Made by a program: the position numbers and the translations under genes. The notes beneath the pieces are model-generated. The model was not told the origin of the DNA, searched no databases, and saw only the letters and a list, made by a program, of their open reading frames with translations. A DNA stretch of 64,000 nucleotides, from contig CM119268.1 in NCBI GenBank assembly GCA_051294375.1, positions 7,712,632-7,776,631 on the forward strand. The letters run 5' to 3'. Below, piece by piece: positions 47,001 through 62,235 of the stretch. Positions within the stretch are counted from its first letter, which is position 1. Each line of letters opens with the position of its first letter. The DNA is from Paraspadella gotoi (Eukaryota; Chaetognatha).

Positions 47001-48028
47001 TGAGTGCCGCCGAGCATCCACGAGAAACAAACAAGGTAAAAGTTAATATAAGAAAGCTAACTGATCGCCGACTCTTCCCTACACAGGAGAATATTATAAA
47101 CATAATGAGAGTATTCCAGAAATGAATGACTTCTGTTCTTATGCAACAAGTTCGGCGGCTCAATGTATTTATTGTGCGATGGTTCCTCTTTTGTGTGGCT
47201 TTGTGTATTGGCTAGTCGCATTAGCTTAATGAGAGGTCGAGTTGAATCTGGTGAGTGTGTGTATTGTGAAAAGAAATATCCGTATATCCCATTGGTAACG
47301 AATATTACAGGAGGTCCTGCGGAGTGAAATGAGAGCTAGTGAAATCAGAAGTGGCGCTACAAAAGAATAAAAAATATAGCAAGAGAGTGACTTATCAATG
47401 AAAAAATAGAGTGAAACGAGAACATTAAGGAAAATCACGAATGAATTAAAAAGAAATTTTACTGAACGACTTTTCTCAATAGAGCGCATTTGCCTTTTTC
47501 CTTTTTATGGGACGAGTACTTGTATCCAGAGGCGCCCTCCCGCAGAGGGAGGATAAAAAATGATTCTGGGTGCAAATTATATAAGATTTTGAAAAAAAGC
47601 CATAAAAAGCTGAAATAGAAAAGACAAAAACAGAAGAAACAAGGAGGGAGAAAAAAAAAAAACCCGCCGCTACTGCCATTTATAACAAAGTTTGGTCGGA
47701 AGGGAAAATTTTAGATTTTGGAAATTCCGTATGAATGCAGTTCCAGTTTTCACATTTGATACATCGTTTTATTTAATATATTTTAAACAGCGTACTATAC
47801 CTCCGTGATCCTGAGTGATTCCTTAGTACGAAGCAACAGGTACACGTCTTTACCCCTCGCCCCTCGGCGCTCAAGCGTCGTAATAATGCTTTAGCGAATG
47901 CTCTCGTGTGTGATACAGTAGTCGTACGTAGTCGTCGGCTAAATAGAAGGAAAAAAACGTGTCCATCTCAGAGTACTGTCTTGATCCGATACAAGTTTCG
48001 GTGGCGTCCGTCACGCTTGTTGGTCTCC

Positions 48029-48062
48029 TATATAAAACTACCTACGCTTTTATAGGTTTGGC
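48029..48062 (+). promoter_or_regulatory. TATA-box core promoter candidate
   Basis: TATATAAAA at 48,029-48,037 follows a GC-richer segment (47,850-48,025) with CGTCACGC-like motifs. A start about 30 bp downstream is inferred. No coding exon is evident in the next kilobase. Confidence 0.3.
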
Positions 48063-49080
48063 GTGACTTACCGTTTATATATAGAGATAAACAAGCCATT
48101 ATTGCCCAGTGAAAAATTGATGATATTAGTATATTACAAGAGTCGGAGTGCGAATCATAGTAAGTTAAAGAAAAATAGATATGGAAAACTTATTCATATG
48201 AGAGGGAAATAGCTTTGATATTTTCTTATGCTAGCGGATTGGGATTTACAAGTATTATTTTTAGAATTTGAATATTCGCTTATCGGTTCATTTTTATGAT
48301 TTACTGGCAATATGAAAATGAGAGTGATGAAGTATGTACTCATAGTTATAAAACATAATATCCATATAGATATAGTATGGGTCACTAGAGTCAGATCGCA
48401 TCTTTCATATTTCTAATCTTTGAGCCTTATATATTAATAATTATGAGATAAAAATATAACGTGGAGAAGATGAAATCCTGCAACAAAATATTATCTATTA
48501 TAAAGGAATACTCTCTAAATATAAATATAAAATATGAGGTATACAATCACCAGAGAATTGTTTTTAATGAGAAGCTATATCTTTAAATTTTAATTACAAA
48601 TAAACAAGGGACAATATAACCAATAGCTAATTTTACCAGCTTGTGCTATCCTAGGAAGAAAAATTTTGTAACGGCATAATATATTTCCTATTGTAAACCA
48701 TTATTAAAAGTAAAACATTTTCTCTCATATGCTTGTATATTTAATTTTTTTAATAAGTGGCCCAAGTAATTATCCCGAAAAACACTTCAAAAACCCTATA
48801 TATATGTTCCTTCAGCGGCTATGTCCTCCTTTCTGAAATCGTCTTTAAAAAAGGATAAAAACAGAATCAGTGTGTGCTCGCTGTTTCTCTCTTTGTGTGG
48901 TAGGCGTCGACTCTCTCTGTACGATCTCATTGCATAAGATCGTTCGTGATTCTTTAGTTAAGAAACACGATAATATACTAGCGAGAATTATTTTATAAGC
49001 ATTTTATTGTAGAAAAGGAACAAGATATGGCATATAATGCAAAATACAAGTACAGCATGGCCTTTTGCGTAGAATCAGCG

Positions 49081-49115
49081 TATAAAAAGACGATTCAGGG
49101 AAACGGTCGTCTCAT
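49081..49115 (+). promoter_or_regulatory. TATA-box core promoter candidate
   Basis: GTATAAAAAGACG at about 49,080 with CTCATCTCTC about 28 bp downstream. This fits spacing of a TATA box and start site, but no gene is assigned. Confidence 0.25.
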
Positions 49116-50224
49116 CTCTCTCTCCCATAACGAGGGCAAGTATCCCTCGAAATATTAAACATCCCATCCCTACTCATCTAACTATCTTTAACATCCTGCT
49201 CTCGTCATCCTCTACTTGCTTTGTAATTTTAAACATCCACCACAAAAAGGAAAACGTTTAGATCTATCTTTTGTTTTCCAAACAGCCACCTGGATTTTTT
49301 GAAAAGGTATTTCATTAAATTATAGCTTTACCGGCTTCTAAAAAAAAAATTTTTATATCGCCATCTCTTATTCCTTTCTTCTCTCTCAACTTACTAACCA
49401 ATTTCCCATAACTTACATCTCCGAGCATTTTTCCGCTTGCTCATACTTCACTCTCTTTAGTAAACATGGGCACGACATTACACTCTCTACTTATCTTAAT
49501 GCAGTGCAATGTCACCTCTTCCGTTACCATCTCGATCTTTGCTCGTTGCCTATCAGCTCCGTAAGCTGTTTCGACTATACTCCTTGGTTATTATTTGTTA
49601 TCCGGCAATATGCCGCGCAAAAATATCCACTAGTAAAATATTCAAGTTATCCCTATAATTATATATAAAAAAAAGCATAAAATCATAAAAAAACTCCATC
49701 CAAGATAAACAACCACTACATCTAATTCAGGTTCATTAGTATTTTAATATTTTGTTTATGTTAATGTCACTGAGTGCTCTTTGGTTTGTAAGCGGTGCAA
49801 GGCATAGGCGAAGAGTGAAAGCAGTGTTGAACACGAAGGAGAGATGAGCGAGTTTGTCATGGCATTTGTAAGGAGTGGTGACAGGGATAAACTGAAAAAC
49901 TGGTGACAGTGAAAATTATGACGGCAATTAGAAGACAGGACTTAGAGAAAGAAAATCGGGGAAAGAGGAAATAATTAAGAAATGGCGACAAAGAAGAAGA
50001 AACGAAACTGGCGAATTTTGAAAAGCAACAAGACGGTCAACAACACGAAAAATAACCTGGTGTGATACGACGACTACAAACAGAAAAAAAATTTTTAGAC
50101 AAGAAGAAAAGGGAAAAAGTTACATAAGTAATAAGAAGTGGCGCGGTTTAGAATGAGAGTAGAACGAGACATAGAACCGTCTTATACTGGCAAGACCGTC
50201 TACTATTCTCTCTTTTCCTTCTAG

Positions 50225-50344
50225 GTGGCATGGAACCCGAATTATGATCAACAGTTTAGAGAGGGATAGCCGTTTCGATGTCCCCGCCAACTGGAAGGCT
50301 AAAGCGCGTATTGTAAGGGATTTGGTATTCGTATATGGCGTTTG
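50225..50344 (+). CDS. candidate exon, unknown protein
   Basis: A strong acceptor (ATTCTCTCTTTTCCTTCTAG) ends at 50,224. Two readings follow. As a terminal exon it reads VAWNPNYDQQFREG and stops at TAG 50,267-50,269, with AATAAA at about 50,401. As an internal exon it reads WHGTRIMINSLERDSRFDVP then ANWKAKARIVRDLVFVYGV to the donor TTTG|GTGAGA at 50,345. This is single-copy sequence without visible indel noise, so no frame repair is needed. I cannot choose between the readings, and no family is recognised. Confidence 0.5.
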
Positions 50345-51412
50345 GTGAGAAAGAGAGGGAAAGGGGAGAAGGCAAAATGTTAAAGCAGATAGAGAGGGAG
50401 AATAAAAAATGGTAACCCGTTGTAATCGTTTGGGTTGTCGAAAATACAATGACTATCTTGGATTGGCCTCTGGCCAGGAAGCAAAATGAAAAAAAACAGT
50501 GAAAAAAAAATCGAAGTGGATAATTGAGAACAAAAGGTGAGAAAAATAGAGAAAAAATTTAGAGAAGAATCTAATAAGATTAAAAGTCTGATGCCATCCG
50601 GTAAAAAAACAAGTAAAGAAAAGAAGCAACGCGTCGGATTAAAATGAAAAAAAAAAAAAAACTCTGCTGCCACCCGGAAGGTCGTGCGGGCGGGCAGGAT
50701 GATGAGGAATGGTGATAAAAACATTCGAAAACAGAGAGGTTGAGGAGAAAAGAGAAGGGCAGAAAAGAGAAGGGCAGAAAAGAGAAGGGAGAGGGAGAGA
50801 GGACCCCCCAGCAGTGCGAGATGAATGGTGAATATATCAAAATGTAAACAAAACAGAGGAAAAAAAAAACCGCGTTTTATATTTATAACAACTATCGGAG
50901 CCAGGACAGAAGAAATCTTTATGCGAAGGAAACGAAAAATAAATAGAAGGAAAAAAATAGAAAGTTACTAATGTGGCGGATAGAAAGAAGCCAGCGAATA
51001 CATAAGAGAGGAAAAAAAAAGAGCGCGCGAAAAAAGTGGAGAGTGAGTACGTATTGAAGATGCGTTGACAACCTTTTCTGGCTTTTGATAATTATGGAAC
51101 GACCGACCAATGAACTTAAATGATAATAATAATTATAGACAAATGTAGTACAAGCATCAGAATCGTCAGATAATATAGCTTTTTCTTATAAATAATCAGG
51201 AAAATTAGTGCCAAGTAATATCGAAAACCCACTCAAAACCGATGCGTTGCCGCTTCTCAAAGTAAAAGTTTGAAAGGATAGAAAAACGATGAAAGGAAGG
51301 AAAGCATAGAGGACGAGGAAAGCAAAAAGAAGAGGAAAGGAAAGAAGAAAAAGGAGGAAAGAAGAGGAAGAGCGAAATAAAAAAAATAAAGGATGATGTG
51401 AAGTAAACTCAC

Positions 51413-51452
51413 CGTCGTGATTGTTGACGCTGAAGGTCACGAGACGAAAAAT

Positions 51453-51455
<3 letters not shown>
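51413..51455 (-). CDS. candidate exon end beside a GA array
   Basis: On the minus strand the frame YIFRLVTFSVNNHD leads to a perfect donor, CGACG|GTGAGT (GT at 51,411-51,412). The last 11 codons almost all end in C or G. Its upstream side runs into the GA strand of the microsatellite at 51,458-51,498, so the acceptor lies beyond the array or is not recognisable. The next exon downstream is not found. Confidence 0.35.
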
Positions 51456-51500
<45 letters not shown>

Positions 51501-51939
51501 CTTCCTCTCCTCGTCTTCTCTCTCTCTTCTCTCTCCTCTCCTTCTCCTTTCCTATCTTTTTGGGTAAGGTACCAAAACCCAGAATTCGTCTTTAACTTTA
51601 ACAAAGCATTAAAATCATAAAAAACTCATCAAGAAACCATCAGGGTTTTTTTTTCGTAGTTTTCTTTTCGGTTTGGCGGGCAACTGAGTGAAAGAGTGAA
51701 CAGAGAACGAGTCAGGCATATTAGGAGGAAAGGAAAAGAAAAAGTGAGGAAAGGAATGGAACATGAAAAGAAAAATGGAGAAAGAAAAAATATGAAAAAG
51801 AAAAGAAATGAAAAGCAAAAAGACGAGAAAAATAACTGAAATCAACAGAAAAAAAAAATTTAGACAAGAAAAGAAAAGGGGAAAAAAGTAAGTAAGGTAA
51901 GTTAAGGGAAGTTGAATGAAGGGACAACAAAACTTCCTC

Positions 51940-52270
51940 TCAAGAGACACGAGAGAATCGAGAAAGCGCCCGGCGTTGTTCGCCACCTCGAACCGATTTC
52001 CGCACGATGGCGCCGGAACAGGAAAGGAAAAAAAATGAACAACGGAAAAAGGAAAACGGCGCCCTGGGGTAAATAAAACGCCGGCGACCGGCAGAGAGGG
52101 GTAAGGGTTTTTTTTTCTGCGTGCGTGAGAGGGCGTGGCAGTGAGGCCGATGTCGAAGGAGACGAGAGGCGTCGGTGTGGCTCGGCTGGTCGACGAGGCG
52201 GTTGACGGAAGAGGCCGCCGAGAGAAGAGGATCGTACGCTCCTGCCTCTCATCGATGCGACGATGTGGAA
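51940..52270. other. GC-rich island with open frames on the minus strand
   Basis: GC-rich sequence inside AT-rich DNA. Minus-strand frames include RRPLPSTASSTSRATPTPL and VSFDIGLTATPSHARRKK, with C/G-rich third positions. The plus strand has a short MAPEQERKKNEQRKKENGAL frame. It could be an exon or a CpG-type promoter. Splice signals are not decisive. Confidence 0.3.
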
Positions 52271-52792
52271 AGAGAGATAATAAGTTGAAGAAAAACCGAG
52301 GATTTCTGAGTTGAAAAGCAATATAGTTAACAATATAATTATCTTTCGATACCATAGCTCAGGTGACAAACGGAGATTCGTTTAATATAACCAATTTTTT
52401 AGGACTTTTAGGCTTTAGAGTTTTCATTAGGACCTATCATTAACCTATTTCCGTTGCTATTTGACATTATAGATTACGAAAAAGTGCAAGAATACTTGTT
52501 TTAATATAAAATAATATTGATCTGCTATGTCATTATCTTGTAAGAGTGATGGAGGCCTTAAACCACCAAAGCCTGTCCAAAGTCAGGGGAAAGAGAGCTT
52601 GTTTATTAAATGAATGGATAATTTTTATAATGGTTGTATCAATTTCATATAATATAAAATCTAAAGAGAGAAATTTGACGTCGGAGAAAAAAAAAATGTT
52701 AATCGAAGACGAGAAAGAAAATCGTCGGTGAGAGTTTGCCTAATGTCAATCTGTCAAGGACTACGTGACCGGACGCGGACGGGAAAGAATAA

Positions 52793-52840
<48 letters not shown>

Positions 52841-52932
52841 TCGTCTCTCTTCTCTCTCCACTTCTCTCTCTCTCATCTCTCTCTCTCCTCTTTCTTCAAT
52901 GCACGCGCACGCATTTATATATTTTTGACCAG

Positions 52933-53172
52933 TGACTCCGCGAAAGTGTTTCCCCGCATGGGGTCACATCAACTGGGTTTCAGACTCCATCGGAAAAACT
53001 AGGGAATTTCGTCTAGAACTCTCTCCCTTCCACGCCCCTTTTCCCCTACCCCACTCCGCCCCACTCCTCTCTCTCTCCCTTCCTTCTTTTCTCGGAGTCG
53101 CGAGGCCAGAAGAAAAATGGGAAAGTACACCGAGGGCTGATTCGTGGGAATGGCGAGGGAGAGCTGGCAGGA

Positions 53173-53177
<5 letters not shown>
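52933..53177 (+). CDS. candidate exon behind an AT-rich acceptor
   Basis: The acceptor TTTATATATTTTTGACCAG (to 52,932) opens a frame reading TPRKCFPAWGHINWVSDSIG then KTREFRLELSPFHAPFPL. It passes through a pyrimidine-rich part and ends VARPEEKWESTPRADSWEW before a GA array at 53,178. It contains several tryptophans, unlike repeat translations nearby. A TATA-like string near 52,915 offers an alternative reading as a core promoter. Confidence 0.35.
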
Positions 53178-53233
<56 letters not shown>

Positions 53234-53259
53234 GGGAAAGAAAGAAAGAAAGAAAGAAA

Positions 53260-53327
<68 letters not shown>

Positions 53328-53395
53328 AGAAAGAAAGAGAGAAAGAAGAGAATATAGAAAAGAAAGAGAGAAAGAAAGAGAGAAAGAGAGAGAGA
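53178..53395. repeat. compound (GA)n-(GAAA)n microsatellite
   Basis: About 55 bp of GA is followed by about 120 bp of nearly pure GAAA and then mixed GA/GAAA. Neighbouring sequence from 53,400 to 54,700 is A-rich or AT-rich, and I find no supported gene there. Confidence 0.95.
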
Positions 53396-54813
53396 ATTGT
53401 TCTCTGACTCAGAGAGAGAGTTGGTCTTTATTCCGGTTTTTCTGCAACAAAAAGTAAAAAAAAAAAATAAAAAAGTTCAGAAAAAATGAAAATCGAAAAA
53501 GTTGCGTCATGCGTGAACGATTTTTTGCAAACCGCTGGGAATTTCAATTACACTAAAAAAAGGCAAACAAACAAACTGACAGAAAATGAATGTAACGAGC
53601 GTAAAAGAAAAAAAAGGGGCTGGAAAATAACCGAAGCATAAAAATAAAGAAAAGCAAAACAAAAGAAAAATAAAGAAAAGCAGCGACGTTTCCCGGAAAA
53701 GAGACAAACTTAGAAACGAAAGAAAAAAAAAACAGAAGCGGAAGCAAAAACAAAAACAAAAGCATAAAGAAACAAAACGCTTGATTTATCCGGCGCCGAA
53801 GACAAAACTATGAAGATCCATTTTAAAATGTCCCGCGTGCATAGAGGTTGGCAGCTGCGACGCCGTCTCTGCAGCTGTCGCTGCTGTACTTGTTTAACTT
53901 TAATGTAAATCGAGTTCAAAAATGATGCCTCTCGTCGTTCGATCAACTTAGAATTAAAACTTTGCGAAGCTTTAGGGAAAGCAGTACCGAGATATCGCTT
54001 TCCGAAAGGAATGAGATGGAATCATTGGTCCCCTTTGCAAACGCAAAGGGCGAAACACGATGATCGCGAATTGGGACGGAAGGGAAACGAGAAATAATTA
54101 AGAGAGGGAAAGGGAGGCGTGACTGGGATGAATGCTTTACCATCTTCCGCTATATATTATATATTATATGGTTTCAATTTAGTTTAGCAACCTTCTTACT
54201 TTGTTCTTACCTATTCTCTTATTATGAAAAAATTACAAGATAACTTGTTGAGACTATAATAGACAATATTTTTTTAAAAAATTAATATATAAGTTGAGTA
54301 TATTTCACATTAGTAATAGATTCAACTATTATTTATGAAAATTTGCAAATTACTTGTTTCACTATTTTCTATTTTTATATTTTATTTAATATTTAATAAT
54401 ACAATGGGAAGAGGGATGTGTTGCATTGTGGAAATAGAGGGAGCACAAGGTTAAAAATTACTTTCTGCCCAAGTTTTCTAATAAGATAAAAGCCATCATT
54501 CTTGTTAGGAAGTTATTTATTGAAAAATCAAAATATATAAAAGTCTGAACAGAAAGGGGTGGAGGGGATAATTCGTTATGGGATAAAGGTTGTTTATGAT
54601 TCGTTACTGTGGAGGGTTAAGACTACATAGTAGAATTGTATGTTCTGATAGGGATACATAGCGGGAAAAGTTTTATTTAATCAATTTAGTTTTATTTAAT
54701 AGTTTATTCAATTTTTCGGGATGACTCACTAGCTAATTCATTTTTGATTCTCTATCTCTTTTTCCAGAGATTCACTTTCCCTTTCACTTATTCACTCACC
54801 TCCTTCAATCGCC

Positions 54814-54827
54814 GTTTCCATGGTGAC
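54814..54827. promoter_or_regulatory. X-box-like RFX site (F1; also 56,419-56,432)
   Basis: GTTTCCATGGTGAC followed by AAC fits the RFX X-box consensus. It sits in a conserved, non-repetitive segment (54,750-54,930), followed by a frame MVTTMVTAKQRDHLSFLRNF that ends in the GA array and is probably not coding as a whole. Confidence 0.4.
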
Positions 54828-54928
54828 AACGATGGTCACAGCCAAACAACGTGACCATCTCTCGTTTCTCCGGAATTTCTTTCTCGGTTTAGTGGGCGAT
54901 GGTTGTCGCCTTTCCAGTGGGTGTGTCG

Positions 54929-54982
<54 letters not shown>

Positions 54983-55078
54983 GTGAAGGTTGAGTGGATG
55001 ATCGAATAGTGAATGGGTCAATAGGTGAAAATTACTACGACGTTTAGTGGTTATATTTTATGAATTCCGGCGCCTGCT

Positions 55079-55198
55079 AATAATTTTGTTCGATTACTCT
55101 AAGTCTAACCCTGGCAACAACAACAACGACGGCGATGACTGAATTTCTAGCCGTGCCGATCGATCGAGCGAAACCCCCCCCCCACAGGAAAAGCACTG
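55079..55198 (-). CDS. possible C-terminal exon with a hydrophobic segment
   Basis: Behind a possible acceptor (CCCCGACTCAG) the minus-strand frame reads FARSIGTARNSVIAVVVVVA then RVRLRVIEQNY and stops. A valine-rich run followed by arginines resembles a membrane anchor with a cytoplasmic tail. The copy at 56,700-56,845 has one extra A that breaks the frame. The GTT repeats responsible for the valines could equally be a microsatellite by chance. Confidence 0.25.
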
Positions 55199-55864
55199 AG
55201 TCGGGGGGATTATGATATTGACGGCTATAAGACGATGAGGGAGGCTTGGTGGTAGAAAGACAAAGAGGACAAAGAATAGGACAAGAAATAAGCAAGGAAA
55301 AAGAGAGGGCAAGGAAAAAAAAAACCCGATAAATTTCCTTTCTCTTTGAGGTGCGATTAGCTGACTACACTTATCTCTTTGACGAAGAGGCGGTAAAATT
55401 AGTCTGATTGGGAATTCTTTCTTTCTTTTGCGGGAAAAAAAAGAAGAAAGCAGCGCTCGTTTGGAAAATGGACTTTGGAGCTTCATCAAACTGGGGTTAA
55501 GGATGAGATGGCGTGGGATGGGCGAGTGGTAAGGATGGCAACTGGCAATAGTAGGAAGGAATGAGGGGATGGTAAGGATGGCAACTGGCAACAGGGGGGG
55601 AAAGAAGGGAAGGAAGAAGGAGGGACAGAAAAAAGGGAAGGGGAGAAAAGGGGAAGAAAATTAGGGCAAGAAAGAAAAAAAGGAAACGAAAGAAGGGAAA
55701 GAAAGAAAAAGAGAAGGAAAGAAAGGAAAGGCAAAATAAGGGAAGGAAAGAAGGAAAGGACAGAAGAAGGAAATAGATCCGGAAATAAAGCCCCCCCCCC
55801 ATTTTTTTTCGAAACTGAGGGCTGGGTGCCGAGGGGAAAAGAAGGCTCCCTGGATTGAGTCGGG

Positions 55865-55984
55865 TCACTCCGCACGATAAAACTGTTGATGATGCATCAT
55901 GAAGCGAAAATGGGAAACACCATGAACAGCTCCATCGCGCGCTCCATCGATTCGCACCATGACTGACTCATGGGCTGGGAGCGG
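55865..55984 (-). CDS. terminal exon, unknown protein (F1)
   Basis: On the minus strand a CT array runs into CCCTGTCTATTTAAAG, which ends just before 55,984. From there 39 codons are open in phase 0 to TGA at 55,865-55,867: PLPAHESVMVRIDGARDGAV then HGVSHFRFMMHHQQFYRAE. The upstream exon (56,161-56,279) ends in phase 0, so the two join in frame. The F2 copy (57,493-57,613) has one extra base. On the plus strand a short C-ending frame (MGNTMNSSIARSIDSHHD) overlaps and is the main alternative. Confidence 0.5.
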   Translation of the reverse strand, partial: PLPAHESVMVRIDGARDGAVHGVSHFRFMMHHQQFYRAE

Positions 55985-55996
55985 CTTTAAATAGAC

Positions 55997-55997
<1 letters not shown>

Positions 55998-56035
<38 letters not shown>
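55998..56035. repeat. GA/CT array forming an acceptor tract
   Basis: A pure GA repeat on the plus strand, so CT on the strand of the exon that begins at 55,984, 13 bp away. The F2 copy at 57,627-57,705 is twice as long. Confidence 0.85.
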
Positions 56036-56038
<3 letters not shown>

Positions 56039-56160
56039 ACATTTGTATTCTTCCATGTATCGATTACAAAACAAAATGTAAAGAGAGAAGTAGAGGGAGA
56101 GAGAGAGAGAGCCTTCGCAGGTTAGGAAGAATAAAGATGAGTCGAAAAAAGATAACTCAC

Positions 56161-56279
56161 GTTAATCACCCTTTCTCTCTCTCTCCTCAACCTTCCTCCC
56201 ATTCTCCTCCCCCCTTTCCCACCCTCTTCCCCCTTTTCCCGCCTTTTTCCCCCCACATCTTGGGCTGACATTCGATCGT
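56161..56279 (-). CDS. internal or first coding exon, unknown protein (F1)
   Basis: The acceptor CTCTCTTCTCTTCTTACCTGAAG (on the minus strand) precedes 56,279. The frame reads DRMSAQDVGGKRREKGEEGG then KGGRRMGGRLRRERERVIN and ends exactly at the donor AAC|GTGAGT (GT at 56,159-56,160) in phase 0. The ATG at codon 3 could be the start. It is strongly basic and glycine/arginine-rich, partly because the DNA is purine-rich, which lowers the weight of the open frame. The F2 copy (57,832-57,951) has the same splice sites, with stop TAA next to the donor. Confidence 0.45.
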
Positions 56280-56535
56280 CTTCAGGTAAGAAGAGAAGAG
56301 AGAGATTAAGTTTATTCATTTTCGGGATGACTCATAGCTAATTCATTTTTGATTCTCTATCTCTTTTTCCAGAGATTCACTTTCCCTTTCACTTATTCAC
56401 TCACCTCCTTCAATCGCCGTTTCCATGGTGACAACGATGGTCACAGCCAAACAACGTGACCATCTCTCGTTTCTCCGGAATTTCTTTCTCGGTTTAGTGG
56501 GCGATGGTTGTCGCCTTTCAGTGGGTGTGTCGGTC

Positions 56536-56617
<82 letters not shown>

Positions 56618-57625
56618 TGAAGGTTGAGTGGAATGATCGAATAGTGAATGGGTCAATAGGTGAAAATTACTACGACGTTTAGTGGTTATATTTTATGAAT
56701 TCCGGCGCCTGCTAATAATTTTGTTCGATTACTCTAAGTCTAACCCTGGCAAACAACAACAACGACGGCGATGACTGAATTTCTAGCCGTGCCGATCGAT
56801 CGAGCGAAACCCCCCCCCCCACAGGAAAGCACTGAGTCGGGGGGATTATGATATTGACGGCTATAAGACGATGAGGGAGGCTTGGTGGTAAGAAAGACAA
56901 AGAGGACAAAGAATAGGACAAGAAATAAGCAAGGAAAAAGAGAGGGCAAGGAAAAAAAACCCGATAAATTTCCTTTCTCTTTGAGGTGCGATTAGCTGAC
57001 TACACTTATCTCTTTGACGAAGAGGCGGTAAAATTAGTCTGATTGGGAATTCTTTCTTTCTTTTGCGGGAAAAAAAAGAAGAAAGCAGCGCTCGTTTGGA
57101 AAATGGACTTTGGAGCTTCATAAAACTGGGGTTAAGGATGAGATGGCGTGGAATGGGCGAGTGGTAAGGATGGCAACTGGCAATAGTAGGAAGGAATGAG
57201 GGGATGGTAAGGATGGCAACTGGCAACAGGGGGGGAAAGAAGGGAAGGAAGAAGGAGGGACAGAAAAAAGGGAAGGGGAGAAAAGGGGAAGAAAATTAGG
57301 GCAAGAAAGAAAAAAAGGAAACGAAAGAAGGGAAAGAAAGAAAAAGAAAGGAAAGAAAGGAAAGGCAAAATAAGGGAGGAAAAGAAGGACAGAAGAAGGA
57401 AATAGATCCGGAAATAAAGCCCCCCCCATTTTTTTTCGAAACTGAGGGGCTGGGTGCCGAGGGGAAAAGAAGGCTCCCTGGATTGAGTCGGGTCACTCCG
57501 CACGATAAAACTGTTGATGATGCATCATGAAGCGAAAATGGGAAACACCATGAACAGCTCCATCGCGCGCTCCATCGATTCGCACCAATGACTGACTCAT
57601 GGGCTGGGAGCGGCTTTAAATAGAC

Positions 57626-57708
<83 letters not shown>

Positions 57709-58039
57709 ACATTTGTATTCTTCCATGTATCGATTAACAAAACAAAATGTAAAGAGAGAAGTAGAGGGAGAGAGAGAGAGAGCCTTCGCAGGTTAGGAAG
57801 AATAAAGATGAGTCGAAAAAAGATAACTCACGTTAATCACCCCTTTCTCTCTCTCTCCTCAACCTTCCTCCCATTCTCCTCCCCCCTTTCCCACCCTCTT
57901 CCCCCTTTTCCCGCCTTTTTCCCCCCACATCTTGGCTGAACATTCGATCGTCTTCAGGTAAGAAGAGAAAACCTTTCATTAATCTCTCTCCTCTCTCTCC
58001 TCTCTCTCTCTCTCCTCTCTCGTCTCCTCTCTCTCTCTC

Positions 58040-58070
<31 letters not shown>

Positions 58071-58100
58071 ATCTCTCTCTCTTTTTTTTTCCCCAGTTAT

Positions 58101-58125
58101 NNNNNNNNNNNNNNNNNNNNNNNNN
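58101..58125. other. 25-N gap between CT arrays
   Basis: The flanks repeat each other: AAAACCTTTCATTAATCTCT occurs at about 57,968 and again at 58,126. CTCTCTTTTTTTTTCCCCAG occurs before the gap and a similar string at about 58,232-58,252. Both look like acceptor sites, and the duplication is probably a failed gap closure. Confidence 0.85.
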
Positions 58126-58140
58126 AAAACCTTTCATTAA

Positions 58141-58172
<32 letters not shown>

Positions 58173-58190
58173 TCTCTCTCTCTCTCCTCT

Positions 58191-58236
<46 letters not shown>

Positions 58237-58254
58237 TTTTTTTTTTTCCCAGTT

Positions 58255-61440
<3,186 letters not shown>

Positions 61441-61446
61441 AGGAAG

Positions 61447-61498
61447 GCGGCGGTGAAAGAGAAAAGCGGAAAAGCGTCGGCGTCGGCGAAGAACGCAG
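61447..61498 (+). CDS. candidate exon end, alanine/lysine-rich
   Basis: The frame AAVKEKSGKASASAKNA with G/C third positions runs into a possible donor, GCAG|GTGAAA (61,499). It directly follows the GGAAAGAAAAG minisatellite. It could be a real linker exon or an opportunistic frame in purine-rich DNA. Confidence 0.3.
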
Positions 61499-61925
61499 GT
61501 GAAATAATTGAAAAATGACGAGGCCGCGAATAAAGGGAGGAGTGGAGGAAAAGAAAAGGGAGGAAAGAGGGAGGAATGGAGGAAAAGAAAAGGGAGGAAA
61601 GAGGGAGGAATGGAGGAAAAGAAAAGAAAAGAAAAGAAAAGGAGCAGGGAGGGGAGGAGTTTGAAAGAACAACGGGGAATGGGATGAAGGAAACAAAGGA
61701 GGAAAGGAGGCAGGGAGAAGTGAAGACAGTAGGAGGAGACGAAAGAAAAAAAATATGGCGGCGTTTATGAAAGGAGGAAAGAAAGATGAGGAAAAGAGAA
61801 ATTGAGGTACGGAAAAATAAAGAGGGGGTTTGAAATATCGTCTGTAAAAGTTAATTTATGAAATTGCTTTCACGTGTAAATGATTATGTAAAACGATTAT
61901 TAACGAAGTTTAAACGACAAAGGTC

Positions 61926-62235
61926 ATGAGAAAAACGGTAAAAACAAGAACGCTAATTTCAATGTATTGCGCCGCAGTGACTTTATTTTTACGTGTATTT
62001 TCCTTTGATCACATTCCGTTTTTTTTTATAGTTTTAGCAATTCCTGAAGGCGGCGCTAGCAGTCTCTTAGATTTGAGGTTTTTTCTGTCTAAACAAATGA
62101 GCAACCAACAATAGGCAAATTATATGTATTTTTAACGCAAGTGGGACAGATATACCGACGAACCAACCGACAGACGGACCGACCAAAAGACTGACGGACC
62201 GACCGAAAAGTGACTTATAGAGTTTCTCCGCGAGT
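61926..62235 (+). repeat. dispersed repeat element, copy at second locus
   Basis: It shares TGCGCCGC, CCTGAAGGCGGCGCTAGCAG, TTAGATTTGAGG, TGAGCAACCAA and the GACC/GACA-rich stretch with 946-1,338. It ends at the centre of the palindrome that the other locus carries complete. From 62,240 to 63,170 the DNA is AT-rich and I see no supported gene. Confidence 0.55.

Larger units (their letters stand above)
46018..50120. other. single-copy AT-rich stretch
   Basis: No internal duplication and few low-complexity arrays. Frames of 60-100 codons on the minus strand have no codon bias or splice context and look random. Two TATA-like promoters (48,029 and 49,081) are the only supported signals. ATGAGCGAGTTTGTCATGGC at 49,846 followed by GTAAGG is a weak first-exon candidate. 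Confidence 0.45.
54705..57970 (+). repeat. head-to-tail duplication F1/F2, about 1.6 kb each
   Basis: 54,705-56,310 and 56,311-57,970 are near-identical. Differences are mainly homopolymer lengths (C10 versus C11 near 55,180 and 56,815), single-base changes and GA array lengths. The second copy has a one-base insertion that breaks the exon at 57,493-57,613. The unit ends inside or just after the GTAAGA motif. Confidence 0.9.

Noticed and set aside
47500-47560. Hairpin CCTCCCGCAGAGGGAGG as terminator or structured RNA
   Set aside because: A 6-bp stem with a 5-base loop is expected by chance in this length, and no RNA family is recognised.
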